Assembly: GCA_030019445.1 (NCBI GenBank)
Contig: JASEEU010000007.1
Location: 1-64,000 of the forward strand
DNA length: 64,000 nucleotides
From: Anaerosomatales bacterium
GTDB taxonomy: Bacteria; Actinomycetota; Coriobacteriia; Anaerosomatales; Anaerosomataceae
Reading direction: 5' to 3'
Positions 6,837 to 13,965 of the stretch are shown here, in pieces. The notes beneath the pieces were generated by a model that saw only the letters and a program-made list of their open reading frames with translations, was not told the DNA's origin and did not search any database. Position 1 is the first letter of the stretch. The number at the start of each line of letters is the position of its first letter. The position numbers and the translations under genes are program-made.

Positions 6837-7916
6837 ATGATCGTAGTCGGGATCGACCCGCATATGAAGACCCACACGGCGGTCGCGCTCGACGGCGCCA
6901 CGGGGGTCGTCTTAGGTGAGCGCACCGTGACCTGCGACGGCGCGGGGCATGAGGAGCTCCTTTCGTGGGCCCGGGGCCTTGGTCAGGAGTGCTGCTTCGC
7001 GATCGAGGACTGCCGGCACGTCTCGGGAAGACTCGAGCGGTACTTGCTCGGCCGGGGCGAGCGTGTTCTGCGCGTGCCGCCCAAGATGATGGCCGGCGTC
7101 CGGGCCTCGGCGCGCAGCTACGGCAAGTCCGACCCGATCGACGCGGCGTGCGTGGCCAGGGCCGCGCTCCGTGAGCCCGACCTGCCACACGCCGCACTCG
7201 CCGGTCCCGAGCACGACGTGCGTCTGCTCGTCGACCACCGCGATGACCTGGTAGAAGAGCGCAGACGCATCATCAAGCGCCTGCGGTGGAACTGCCACGA
7301 CCTCGAGGTCGCACTCGACCTGCCGCCCCGCGTGCTCACCCGTACGGTCTGGCTCGTCCGCCTGGCTGACGCGCTGCGGTCCCTGCCCGAGAGCACGCGC
7401 CGGCGCATCGCACTCGATCAGACGGCGAGGTGTGTCTTGCTGACGCAAGAGATCCGGAGCCTGGAGCGTGAGATCCGCGCGTACATGCGCGTGCTCGCAC
7501 CGGAGCTCATGGAGGTACCCGGGTGCTCGGCTCTATCGGCCGCGCAGCTCATCGGTCAGGTGGCCGGGGCGAGTCGCTTCAGAAGCGAGGCCGCCTTCGC
7601 GATGCACGTGGGCACGGCCCCGCTTCCGGTCTCCTCGGGCAAGTGCGAGCGGCACCGGCTGAACCGCACCGGCAATCGGCATCTCAACTCGGTCATCCAC
7701 GTCATCGCCGTGACACAGGTCCGCATGCATCCGCCGGCGATCGCGTTCGTGGAGAGGAAGCGGGCCGAGGGGATGAGCACGCGCGAGGCGCTGCGGTGTC
7801 TCAAGCGCCACATCACCCGGACGCTCTACAAGACGATGGTGCGGGCCGAGAGGGTGAGGGCGGACGGCGTCGTGCACGTCGATTTCGCGCCCGGTGCTGT
7901 CGCTGTCGCGGTGTAG
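6837..7916 (+). CDS. IS110-family transposase (DEDD recombinase)
   Basis: 359 residues from the ATG at 6837 (a GTG at 6834 is an alternative); GGAAGGGG lies upstream. The DEDD domain starts IVVGIDPHMKTHTAVALD, with YGKSDPIDAACVARAAL near residue 100. The C-terminal domain has VPGCSALSAAQLIGQVAG, the LPVSSGKCERHRL serine region and NRTGNRHLNSVIHVIAV. It looks intact. It belongs to a different subgroup from the minus-strand IS110 gene at 3860-4957 and reads with the cassettes. Confidence 0.92.
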   Translation: MIVVGIDPHMKTHTAVALDGATGVVLGERTVTCDGAGHEELLSWARGLGQECCFAIEDCRHVSGRLERYLLGRGERVLRVPPKMMAGVRASARSYGKSDPIDAACVARAALREPDLPHAALAGPEHDVRLLVDHRDDLVEERRRIIKRLRWNCHDLEVALDLPPRVLTRTVWLVRLADALRSLPESTRRRIALDQTARCVLLTQEIRSLEREIRAYMRVLAPELMEVPGCSALSAAQLIGQVAGASRFRSEAAFAMHVGTAPLPVSSGKCERHRLNRTGNRHLNSVIHVIAVTQVRMHPPAIAFVERKRAEGMSTREALRCLKRHITRTLYKTMVRAERVRADGVVHVDFAPGAVAVAV

Positions 7917-7933
7917 GATTGACATAGGAGCAA

Positions 7934-8003
7934 CAGCAGACGCGGCAAACGCTAGACTGATGGAAGAAGATGGGCGCGCTGCTGATGCGCTCATACGTTA
8001 GCT
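7934..8003 (+). other. attC site 7, right half
   Basis: Begins AGCAGACGCGG, has the right arm GCTGCTGATGCGC and ends with R' GTTAGCT (7997-8003). Together with 6574-6590 it forms one attC interrupted by element B. Confidence 0.8.
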
Positions 8004-8070
8004 ACAGCCTAGAACTCGCTTCCGGACAGTCGCAGTGGTATCGTTGGTTGTACCTTAGGAGGTGCTTCTA

Positions 8071-8352
8071 ATGAGTGCGATGCCCAACATCATCCCGATC
8101 TCGGACCTGCGTCAGGACACGGCCGGCGTCATCAAGCGGGCCGCAACATCAGACGAACCCGTGTTCATCACCCAGCGCGGCCGCGCGTCCGCCGTCCTCG
8201 TAAGCTCGACCGCCTACGAGCGCACGCAGCGCGAGCTCGAAATCCTGCGCGTGCTAGCCCGGGGCGAGGCGGAGATCGCCGCCGGCGTCGGTTACGACCT
8301 CGACGACGTCATGGCGGAGGCGCGTGCGCTTCTGGCGCGGGACTCGGCGTGA
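8071..8352 (+). CDS. Antitoxin, Phd/YefM family
   Basis: 93 residues; the ATG at 8071 has AGGAGG eight bases upstream. It shows the Phd/YefM pattern: PISDLRQDTAGVIKRA at the N-terminus, EPVFITQRGRASAVLVSS in the DNA-binding core, then an acidic C-terminal tail for toxin binding. The stop overlaps the next start by four bases (GTGA), typical of a coupled pair. It probably represses its own promoter between attC 7 and 8056. Confidence 0.85.
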   Translation: MSAMPNIIPISDLRQDTAGVIKRAATSDEPVFITQRGRASAVLVSSTAYERTQRELEILRVLARGEAEIAAGVGYDLDDVMAEARALLARDSA

Positions 8353-8639
8353 GGGTCCGCTTCACCCCCTCGGCGCGACGGGAGCTCCTCGAGGCGGTCG
8401 ACTTCATCCGCCGGGACAGTCCGGCTGCGGCGGACGGTGTGCTCGTCCGGTCGCTTGAAGGGCTCGCGAGGCTGCGCGACTTCCCGGAATCAGGTCGCGT
8501 CGTCCCGGAGTTCCCCGATGCGCCGTATCGTGAGGTCATCGTGGATCCGTACCGCTTCTTCTATCGCGTCGGAGATGACGCCGTCTGGATCATCGCGGTC
8601 TGGCACGAACGGCAGCTGCCTGAGTCTCCGGAGGCGTAG
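8349..8639 (+). CDS. Toxin, ParE/RelE family
   Basis: 96 residues, GTG start overlapping the antitoxin stop. Family features: VRFTPSARRELLEAVDFI at the start, RDFPESGRVVPEF in the middle, YREVIVDPYRFFYRV and VWIIAVWHERQLP at the end. ParE members poison gyrase and RelE members cleave mRNA; this sequence alone does not decide. The TAG stop overlaps the R'' box of attC 8 by two bases. Confidence 0.87.
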   Translation: MRVRFTPSARRELLEAVDFIRRDSPAAADGVLVRSLEGLARLRDFPESGRVVPEFPDAPYREVIVDPYRFFYRVGDDAVWIIAVWHERQLPESPEA

Positions 8640-8721
8640 CTAACAGGCGCATCCAGCGGACGGCGAGAGCTACACTGGTCCCGAAGCGCACGGCCGCCGC
8701 TGAAGCGCCGAGACGTTAGCG
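8638..8721 (+). other. attC site 8
   Basis: R'' is AGCTAAC (8638-8644) and R' is GTTAGCG (8715-8721). Arms GGCGCATcCAGCGG and CCGCTGAAGCGCC pair with one mismatch and one extra base. Confidence 0.88.
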
Positions 8722-8724
8722 GGG

Positions 8725-9126
8725 CTATTGCTGCCGCTTCGCAGTGTGCAGCCTGATCCAGTCCGCGAGCGTCTCCTCGTCGATCTCACCTGCGGCGAGC
8801 GCCACGATAGTCGTCACGACGTCGCTCTCGCTCGCTGTGAACTCCAGTCCATTGAGTCCCAGGAACACCGCCATCGCGACGAATGCCACACGCTTGTTGC
8901 CGTCGTTGTAAGGGTGGTTGCGGGCGAGGCCGTAGCCGTAGGCGGCGGCGAGCGCGGGCAGATCGGCGGTCGGCTCGTAGGCGTGGCGCTGCCTGGGGCG
9001 CGCGAGCGTGGACTCGAGAAGGTTCTCGTCGCGTGGCCCCGGCATACCGCCGTGCGTCAGCAGCATGTCGGTCTGGATCGCGTCGACAACGACGCGCGCG
9101 ACCCAGCGCGGCTCCGTGCGCCCCAC
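8725..9126 (-). CDS. Toxin, Doc/Fic family
   Basis: 133 residues with a GTG start three bases after the antitoxin stop. It carries the Fic loop NHPYNDGNKRVAF (about residues 70-82), matching HxFxDGNKR, which marks Doc-type kinases that inactivate EF-Tu by phosphorylation. The rest follows Doc length and order: AIQTDMLLTHGGMPGPRDENLLES at the N-terminus and an acidic helix at the end. Unusually for this array the gene opposes the attC direction; its stop lies four bases from attC 8. Confidence 0.9.
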   Translation of the reverse strand: MGRTEPRWVARVVVDAIQTDMLLTHGGMPGPRDENLLESTLARPRQRHAYEPTADLPALAAAYGYGLARNHPYNDGNKRVAFVAMAVFLGLNGLEFTASESDVVTTIVALAAGEIDEETLADWIRLHTAKRQQ

Positions 9127-9129
9127 GCG

Positions 9130-9357
9130 CTACCTGGCCAGCTCGCGCAGGGCGCTGCGGTACGTGCGGCCCACTTCGGCGGCGATCGATAGCGCCTCTT
9201 CGGTGTCCGGGTCGTATGGGGTCAGCAGGATCCCGCGCTCTGTCTCGATCGCGATGACCGTGTCGCCGGCCGTGAGCTTGAGGCGGTCGGCCATGTCTTT
9301 GGGTAGCGTGGCGGCGATCGAGCCTCCCGCTTTGCGCAGCTTCACTCCCTGTGCCAT
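9130..9357 (-). CDS. Antitoxin, AbrB/MazE-like
   Basis: 75 residues; the ATG at 9357 has GGAGGA upstream, while the longer frame to 9396 covers the operator. The N-terminal swapped-hairpin AbrB pattern is clear: VKLRKAGGSIAATLPKDMADRL, then TAGDTVIAIETERGILLTPYD, with a C-terminal helix for toxin contact. It is the upstream partner of the Doc toxin, an AbrB-Doc combination rather than the classical Phd-Doc. Confidence 0.85.
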   Translation of the reverse strand: MAQGVKLRKAGGSIAATLPKDMADRLKLTAGDTVIAIETERGILLTPYDPDTEEALSIAAEVGRTYRSALRELAR

Positions 9358-9389
9358 CTCGTCCTCCGTCTTGAGGCAACGTGACCAGT

Positions 9390-9407
9390 GTAGCACAGAA
9401 ATGCTAC
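9390..9407 (-). promoter_or_regulatory. Operator of the AbrB-Doc pair
   Basis: A perfect inverted repeat GTAGCA-N6-TGCTAC lies 33 bases upstream of the antitoxin start and overlaps a minus-strand -10-like TACACT. The inverted cassette therefore seems to carry its own autoregulated promoter. Confidence 0.6.
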
Positions 9408-9416
9408 TTCGGAGCC

Positions 9417-9502
9417 CGCTAACAAGTACTTCCAGCCGACTTACGCATGCGCTAGGTTGGACTGAGGCCGCTCGTTCGCGGCTGAAGTACTCGACGTTGG
9501 GC
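9417..9502 (+). other. attC site 9
   Basis: R'' is CGCTAAC (9417-9423) and R' is GTTGGGC (9496-9502). Arms AGTACTTcCAGCCG and CGGCTGAAGTACT pair fully apart from the extra C. Note the different arm sequence (AGTACTT instead of GCGCATT). Confidence 0.9.
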
Positions 9503-9571
9503 GTGTTCTCTTGGGTCTCCTGCAGGTGCTATAATCGGCACCAGAATATCGATGCGGTTTGGAGGTCCATC

Positions 9572-9850
9572 ATGCGCAGCCCGGCTGTGAAGTTCTCGGA
9601 GGACGTCGTCCCGCTCGGGGACATGAAGATCAATCCCGGCAAAGTCGTTCGCCGCGTGGACGAGACCGGCCGACCCGTCCTGCTCACGAGCCACGGACGC
9701 GGTGTCGCTGTCGTTCAGGGACTCGACGAGTTCGAGGCCGCCCAGGAGGAGCGGGACTTCATGCGTGCGGTGGTCGCTGGCCTCGCGGACATCGAAGCGG
9801 GCCGGGTCGCGTCGCTCGATGAGGTCGTGCGCTCGCTCGGGCTTGAATGA
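9572..9850 (+). CDS. Antitoxin, Phd/YefM family
   Basis: 92 residues; the ATG at 9572 has GGAGG nine bases upstream, and the much longer open frame to the left is not used. Phd/YefM features: VVPLGDMKINPGKVVRRVDETG, RPVLLTSHGRGVAVVQ, then an acidic tail ending VVRSLGLE. It overlaps the toxin start by four bases (ATGA). Its layout mirrors the pair at 8071-8639 but the sequence is clearly distinct. Confidence 0.85.
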   Translation: MRSPAVKFSEDVVPLGDMKINPGKVVRRVDETGRPVLLTSHGRGVAVVQGLDEFEAAQEERDFMRAVVAGLADIEAGRVASLDEVVRSLGLE

Positions 9851-10164
9851 TGACCGCGGGCATCAGTGTCGAGTTCGCCCAGTCCGCGCAAGACGATCTG
9901 CGCGACATGATGGCGTGGTATGCGTCGCAAGACGTCCCCGAGGTCGGGCGGCGACTGGCGGCGGAGATCATCGACCGCGTCCGCCAGCTTGAGGCGTTCC
10001 CGGACAGCGGCAGGGTCGTCCCTGAGTTCGACACCACGTGGCTGCGCGAGCTCGAGCATCCACCATTCCGGATCGTCTACCGGCGTGACGAGTCGGTCGT
10101 GACAATCGTCCGTGTGTGGCGCAGTGAGCGGCTGATGGATCCTGCCCTCGGAGGAAACGCCTGA
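9847..10164 (+). CDS. Toxin, ParE/RelE family
   Basis: 105 residues from the ATG at 9847 (a second ATG at 9850 is equally possible). Family pattern: VEFAQSAQDDLRDMMAWYA, LEAFPDSGRVVPEF, RELEHPPFRIVYRR and VVTIVRVWRSERLM. The stop lies inside the R'' box of attC 10. It is coupled to the Phd/YefM antitoxin just upstream. Confidence 0.87.
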   Translation: MMTAGISVEFAQSAQDDLRDMMAWYASQDVPEVGRRLAAEIIDRVRQLEAFPDSGRVVPEFDTTWLRELEHPPFRIVYRRDESVVTIVRVWRSERLMDPALGGNA

Positions 10165-10258
10165 CAAGCGCTTCCACACAGACGGCGCGCCTCGTGGGGT
10201 AGACTCGGGTGGAAAGCGCTCGCCGGCGCGCCGTTGGTGAGGCGCCGAGACGTTGGGC
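10159..10258 (+). other. attC site 10
   Basis: R'' is GCCTGAC (10159-10165, G in place of the usual A) and R' is GTTGGGC (10252-10258). Arms GCGCTTcCAC and GGTGAGGCGC pair with mismatch, and the inner GGCGCGCC is repeated as a perfect stem. Confidence 0.75.
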
Positions 10259-10318
10259 GGACCGCACTCGAGAAGTGGCTATCAAGCGGGAACGAATCGG
10301 ATCTGCGAGGAGGACAGC

Positions 10319-10906
10319 ATGGTGGGCAAACGTAGGAGTCGTCTGCTCGTTGCCGTGGTGATGGTGTTGGTGTCGATCCCCCTCATGGGCTGTCTCGGTC
10401 AGTGGCTCGCCTACGAGGACGCCATGAACGATGACATGGGCGCGGCAGAGGCTGCGGCCGAGAACGCTCAACAGCGTGCAGACCAAGGCTCTCAGCCCGA
10501 GGAGACTGCTCCTTCCAGCCAAGAGGAAGGCGCACTGACCGGAGCGCAAGAGGCTCCTGCCACAGGTCCGATCTCGAGCCAGGAGATGGCTGGCACGTAC
10601 AGCGGGAGCGCAGTGCTGCAGGATGTGGCGAAGGGCGTGGAGTCTGCCGACAGCCTACCGGTGACGATGCAACTCAACGCGGCCGGCGCGGGTACCGCGA
10701 ACGTGAACGGCTACAGTGGCGCGGCACAGTACGCTGGCAGCGATGTCAGCTTCTCCGTGACCATGCAGGAAGATGGCCAGAAGGTCGTGTGCACGTTCGA
10801 AGGCACGGCAAGCAGAAGTGGCGGCGCCATCGTGATTGACGGGAACATGAAGTGCTCCATGATGGGCGTCACCTTCGCCTCCTACTCTTGGACGGCGCAG
10901 AACTGA
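10319..10906 (+). CDS. Predicted lipoprotein, unknown function (cassette cargo)
   Basis: 195 residues; the ATG at 10319 follows GAGGAGGA. Signal: KRRSR, a hydrophobic stretch and the lipobox LMGC near residue 24. A low-complexity Gln, Glu, Ala and Ser linker (about 45-85) leads to a C-terminal beta-rich domain (about 90-195: MAGTYSGSAVLQDV, VVCTFEGTAS, IVIDGNMKCSM) that may be a small barrel. Function unknown; it is the last cassette with a clear attC after it. Confidence 0.65.
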   Translation: MVGKRRSRLLVAVVMVLVSIPLMGCLGQWLAYEDAMNDDMGAAEAAAENAQQRADQGSQPEETAPSSQEEGALTGAQEAPATGPISSQEMAGTYSGSAVLQDVAKGVESADSLPVTMQLNAAGAGTANVNGYSGAAQYAGSDVSFSVTMQEDGQKVVCTFEGTASRSGGAIVIDGNMKCSMMGVTFASYSWTAQN

Positions 10907-10964
10907 GCATCATCGAACGGAAGGCTATCGTGGCGCCGACCGCCGTCGATCCGAGGTCGGGCGC

Positions 10965-11049
10965 GCCCAACAGGCGTCCAGCTGACGCGCCAGGCGGTAT
11001 CGTCTGATGAAGACGCTGTGGCGCGCCGCTGATGCGCAACCCGTCAGGC
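10965..11049 (+). other. attC site 11 (degenerate, last recognisable)
   Basis: R'' is GCCCAAC (10965-10971); R' reads GTCAGGC (11043-11049) with C in place of the conserved T. Arms GGCGTcCAGC and GCTGATGCGC pair partly. The right crossover may be dead, fitting the end of the array. Confidence 0.65.
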
Positions 11050-11097
11050 ACAGCAGCATTCCGTGCCCGAAAGACAGTGCGACTGCGGCGTGCGCCT

Positions 11098-11640
11098 CTA
11101 GAACGGGACGTTCAGGAGGCCGGGCTCGAACCGCTTGCCCTCATCGTCCCAGTAGACCTTCATATGCTTGCTCTCCCCGGTACTCAGCTGTATCGAGAGA
11201 TCGTACGCTCCTGCGATATCTTCCGGCTCGGGGTAGTACTCCTGGTTCGTCTGTCGGTTGAAGTTCTCCGCACCGAACGGAAAGTCGGCAAACCCCGGGC
11301 CGCTACTGCCGAGGCTCTCGCCTGTCGTCGAGTCCTCGATCTCGTCATACCAGCCGTTGCGGGGGTTCTCGATACGGACAAGGCAGCTTGTGGCCTCGGT
11401 ATCCGTCCCCCAGTGCACCCTGACCGAGAGGACGTGGCCCGACGCGAGCACCTGATCCGCGTCAGCCTGACTGTACCTGTCCAGTTCCGCCTGCTCTTCC
11501 TGCCGCACGCGCTCTTCCTCGCGCATCTTGTCGGCGCCCACGCTGTCCGCTGTCTCAAGCAACCCGCAGCCCATCAAGAGGATCGTGCTGGCTAGCATCG
11601 ACAAAGCTAGTCCCCATCGCCTGCCTCGTCCTGTTCCCAC
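11098..11640 (-). CDS. Predicted lipoprotein, unknown function (opposite orientation)
   Basis: 180 residues. The GTG at 11640 is chosen because GAGGGGGA lies eight bases upstream and it gives a normal signal: GRGRRW, a hydrophobic stretch and lipobox LMGC near residue 26. A charged Glu/Arg/Gln helix follows (about 35-60), then a beta-rich domain with a Cys, ending LLNVPF. Its start context resembles cassette genes, but no attC is visible to its right, so it may be the terminal cassette or flanking chromosome. Confidence 0.6.
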   Translation of the reverse strand: MGTGRGRRWGLALSMLASTILLMGCGLLETADSVGADKMREEERVRQEEQAELDRYSQADADQVLASGHVLSVRVHWGTDTEATSCLVRIENPRNGWYDEIEDSTTGESLGSSGPGFADFPFGAENFNRQTNQEYYPEPEDIAGAYDLSIQLSTGESKHMKVYWDDEGKRFEPGLLNVPF

Positions 11641-12019
11641 GTCTCGTGTCCCCCTCGTCTCGGCAGTGGCGCCGGGCGATGCGCTCGTGTGCCGTTCGTG
11701 GCACGCTGGCGCGATCCCGTGCCCGATCAGTGCCATGATAGCCAATACCGGCGAGTGCAGTCTGGTGCCAGACCGGCAGCCGCATGACGCGTCTCGCCGC
11801 TTGCCGAAATCCTGTTGCAGCTTAGGCCGTGGGCGGGATGATAGTCGGCGGGTGGGCATGCGTGCAGCATGCGTCCGACGGGGGCGGTGTGTGATGTCAA
11901 CGTCACCGGCTGATGCTGCTCCCTTCGGCCTTCGTCGTCCTGTTCATGCTCGGCGAGATGCTGGTACCGCACTAGCATCGATCGGGGGACTCCCCGCATC
12001 CGGAAGGAGAGCGACCACC
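11641..12019. other. Intergenic stretch at the right boundary of the cassette array
   Basis: About 380 bases with no supported gene. No attC, terminator or mobile-element end was recognised. It separates the last cassette-like gene from ordinary chromosomal genes and should contain the array boundary and the divergent promoters of the two flanking genes. Confidence 0.4.
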
Positions 12020-12766
12020 GTGGACATCCCGCGGATCTTCACCATTTCCGAGAGCGCTCATCGCATCCACGATCCGATCACGGCCGAGAAGCTCGCGACG
12101 CTCGGCGCCGCGTTGCGACTGGAGCCGGGGATGCGCATGCTCGACCTCGGCAGCGGTTCGGGCGAGATGCTGTGCACCTGGGCGCGCGACTACGGCGTCA
12201 CCGGCACGGGCGTCGACATGAGCCAGCTGTTCACGCAGCAGGCGAGACTCCGTGCCGAGGAGCTCGGCGTCGCCGATAGGGTCGAGTTCATCCATGGCGA
12301 CGCCGCGGGCTATGTCTCTGACGAGAAGGTCGACGTGGCGGCCTGCGTGGGTGCCACCTGGATCGCCGGGGGAGTCGCCGGCACGATCGAGCTGCTGTGC
12401 CGGAGCCTGCGCGACGGAGGACTCATCCTCATCGGCGAGCCCTACTGGCGGCAGCTGCCGCCGTCCGAGGATGTCGCCAGGGGGTGTGGGGCTGAATCGA
12501 TCGCCGACTTCCTGACGCTCCTGGAGCTCATAGCGTCGTTCGGCCGCCTCGGCCATGACGTCGTGGAAATGGTACTGGCTGACCAGGACAGCTGGGACAG
12601 ATACGAGGCAGCCAAGTGGCTCACCATGCGCCGGTGGCTTGAAGCCAATCCTGACGATGAGTTCGCGGAGGAGGTTCGAGCGCACCTGACGTCCGAGCCC
12701 GAGCGCTACACCGCGTATACGCGTGACTACCTGGGCTGGGGTGTGTTCGCGCTGATGCCGCGGTGA
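12020..12766 (+). CDS. Class I SAM-dependent methyltransferase
   Basis: 248 residues from the GTG at 12020, ten bases after GGAAGGAG; the open frame to 11528 is not coding-like. The Rossmann SAM-binding motif MLDLGSGSGEMLCTWA is near residue 42, followed by the acidic loop GVDMSQLF, EFIHGDAAGYV and later strands (GGLILIGEPYW). It resembles small-molecule methyltransferases of the UbiE/cyclopropane type; the substrate cannot be told. It stands alone. Confidence 0.8.
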   Translation: MDIPRIFTISESAHRIHDPITAEKLATLGAALRLEPGMRMLDLGSGSGEMLCTWARDYGVTGTGVDMSQLFTQQARLRAEELGVADRVEFIHGDAAGYVSDEKVDVAACVGATWIAGGVAGTIELLCRSLRDGGLILIGEPYWRQLPPSEDVARGCGAESIADFLTLLELIASFGRLGHDVVEMVLADQDSWDRYEAAKWLTMRRWLEANPDDEFAEEVRAHLTSEPERYTAYTRDYLGWGVFALMPR

Positions 12767-12842
12767 CGCGGCGGCGCACGCTTCGGGGCCCGGGCGGGGA
12801 ATACTCCCATCGTCGTGCATCCACGAGGCGGGAGTGAATCCC

Positions 12843-13283
12843 ATGGGTACGTCAGCGGGCAAGCCTGAAGCAGCCGCAGGACCCGTCCTCCTCTCGGGAG
12901 GCAATCCCCAGATACCCAAGGGCGACGGAGACGCGCCGGTGCAGGCATACATCGCCGCCATGCCGGGCTGGAAGAGCGACGTCGGACGTCGTCTGGACGC
13001 GATCATCCAACGCACCGTCCCTGAGGTGAGGAAGGGAGTGCGCTGGAACTCCGCCTTCTACGGGATTGAGGGCCGTGGCTGGATCCTCAGCTACCGCTGC
13101 TTCACGAAGTACGTGAAGGTCGCCTTCTACAACGGCGGATCGCTCGATCCGCTCCCACCCGGCGAGTCAAAGCACGAAGACGTCCGCTATCTCGACATCT
13201 ACGAGGATGGCGGCTTCGATGAAGCCCAGTTCGAGTCCTGGGTCAGGCAGGCGAGCACGTTGCCCGGATGGGACGGTTCGTAG
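12843..13283 (+). CDS. DUF1801-family protein
   Basis: 146 residues; the ATG at 12843 is placed nine bases after GGCGGGAG. The DUF1801 (YdhG-like) pattern spans about residues 30-140: VQAYIAAMPGWKSDVGRRLD, TVPEVRKGVRWNSAFYG and YVKVAFYNGGSL. These small proteins have an iron-chaperone-like fold but no settled function. It is followed closely by the promoter of a TetR gene and may be independent. Confidence 0.75.
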   Translation: MGTSAGKPEAAAGPVLLSGGNPQIPKGDGDAPVQAYIAAMPGWKSDVGRRLDAIIQRTVPEVRKGVRWNSAFYGIEGRGWILSYRCFTKYVKVAFYNGGSLDPLPPGESKHEDVRYLDIYEDGGFDEAQFESWVRQASTLPGWDGS

Positions 13284-13303
13284 GCTCTCGCCGTTCTTCT
13301 TTC

Positions 13304-13357
13304 TTGACTTCGGCCACGCGCGTGGATAGAGTGTACGCAGAAACGCAAAGCGTACAC
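13304..13357 (+). promoter_or_regulatory. Promoter with palindromic operator before a TetR gene
   Basis: -35 TTGACT (13304-13309), 17-base spacer, -10 TAGAGT (13327-13332). A perfect inverted repeat GTGTACGC-N11-GCGTACAC (13331-13338 and 13350-13357) covers the start-site region. Autorepression by the TetR protein encoded next is the likely use. Confidence 0.7.
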
Positions 13358-13395
13358 GCGTACAGCATGCCCACACGCAGTCGACGGAGGAGAGC

Positions 13396-13965
13396 ATGCC
13401 GGCCACCAAGGACGAGATCGCGACCGAGTTCCGCGCTCAAGTGCTGCGGTACGGCTACCGCCGTGCTGCTGTCGAGGACGTCGCGCGCTCGCTCCGCATC
13501 TCCAAGAAGACCATCTACGACTTCTTTCGCAGCAAGGAGGACCTCTACCGATACGCCATCGAGCTATGGGCGACCGAGCAGCGACGAGCCGTCGAGTCGA
13601 TGCTGACGGAGACGACGGCGCTGGGGAGGATCGAGCAGGCGACCGCGATCGCGTTCGCCGAGGCACGCCGCGGCTTTGAGGCGAACCCGTTCCAGGACGC
13701 GACGGAACCACCCGAGATCGTCGACGAGGTCAACGCGCGCGTGTTCGGGCCGATGATCCGTGACCTGCTGGCGCAGGGTGTCGAGTCGGGCGAGTTCTCC
13801 ATCCCGGATGTGGACATGACGACGGCGTTCGCGGTCGCCATCGGGACGGAAGCCGTGCGTATGCTCGGTGACGACCCCGCCGGGCATGCCGAGGAGGCGG
13901 CCCTCGACGCGATCCGCCGCCTTGTCGGCGGAACGGCCGCGAAGGAGATGAAAGAAGATGCGTAG
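13396..13965 (+). CDS. TetR-family transcriptional regulator
   Basis: 189 residues. The N-terminal helix-turn-helix is clear (about residues 10-55: VLRYGYRRAAVEDVARSLRI, SKKTIYDFFRSKEDLYRYAI). The rest is a helical ligand-binding domain of unassigned type. The stop overlaps an ATG (ATGCGTAG), so a small downstream gene was probably once coupled to it. The palindrome 40 bases upstream is its likely operator. Confidence 0.85.
   Translation: MPATKDEIATEFRAQVLRYGYRRAAVEDVARSLRISKKTIYDFFRSKEDLYRYAIELWATEQRRAVESMLTETTALGRIEQATAIAFAEARRGFEANPFQDATEPPEIVDEVNARVFGPMIRDLLAQGVESGEFSIPDVDMTTAFAVAIGTEAVRMLGDDPAGHAEEAALDAIRRLVGGTAAKEMKEDA

Larger units (their letters stand above)
6591..7933 (+). mobile_element. 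IS110-family element B, inserted inside attC 7
   Basis: About 1.34 kb. Boundaries come from the split attC: left half ends AAGCGCTTCC at 6590, right half resumes AGCAGACGCGG at 7934. The rejoined arms pair with CTGCTGATGCGC with one mismatch. The element has 246 non-coding bases upstream of the transposase and only about 17 downstream. It is unrelated in detail to the element at 3629-5050. Confidence 0.78.

Noticed and set aside
9008-9571. N-terminal extension of the Phd/YefM antitoxin at 9572
   Set aside because: The open frame crosses attC 9 and the inverted AbrB-Doc cassette; the real start has GGAGG directly upstream.
610-11049. Repeats read as a CRISPR array
   Set aside because: Units are not short identical direct repeats with uniform spacers; they are long, variable palindromes separated by whole genes.
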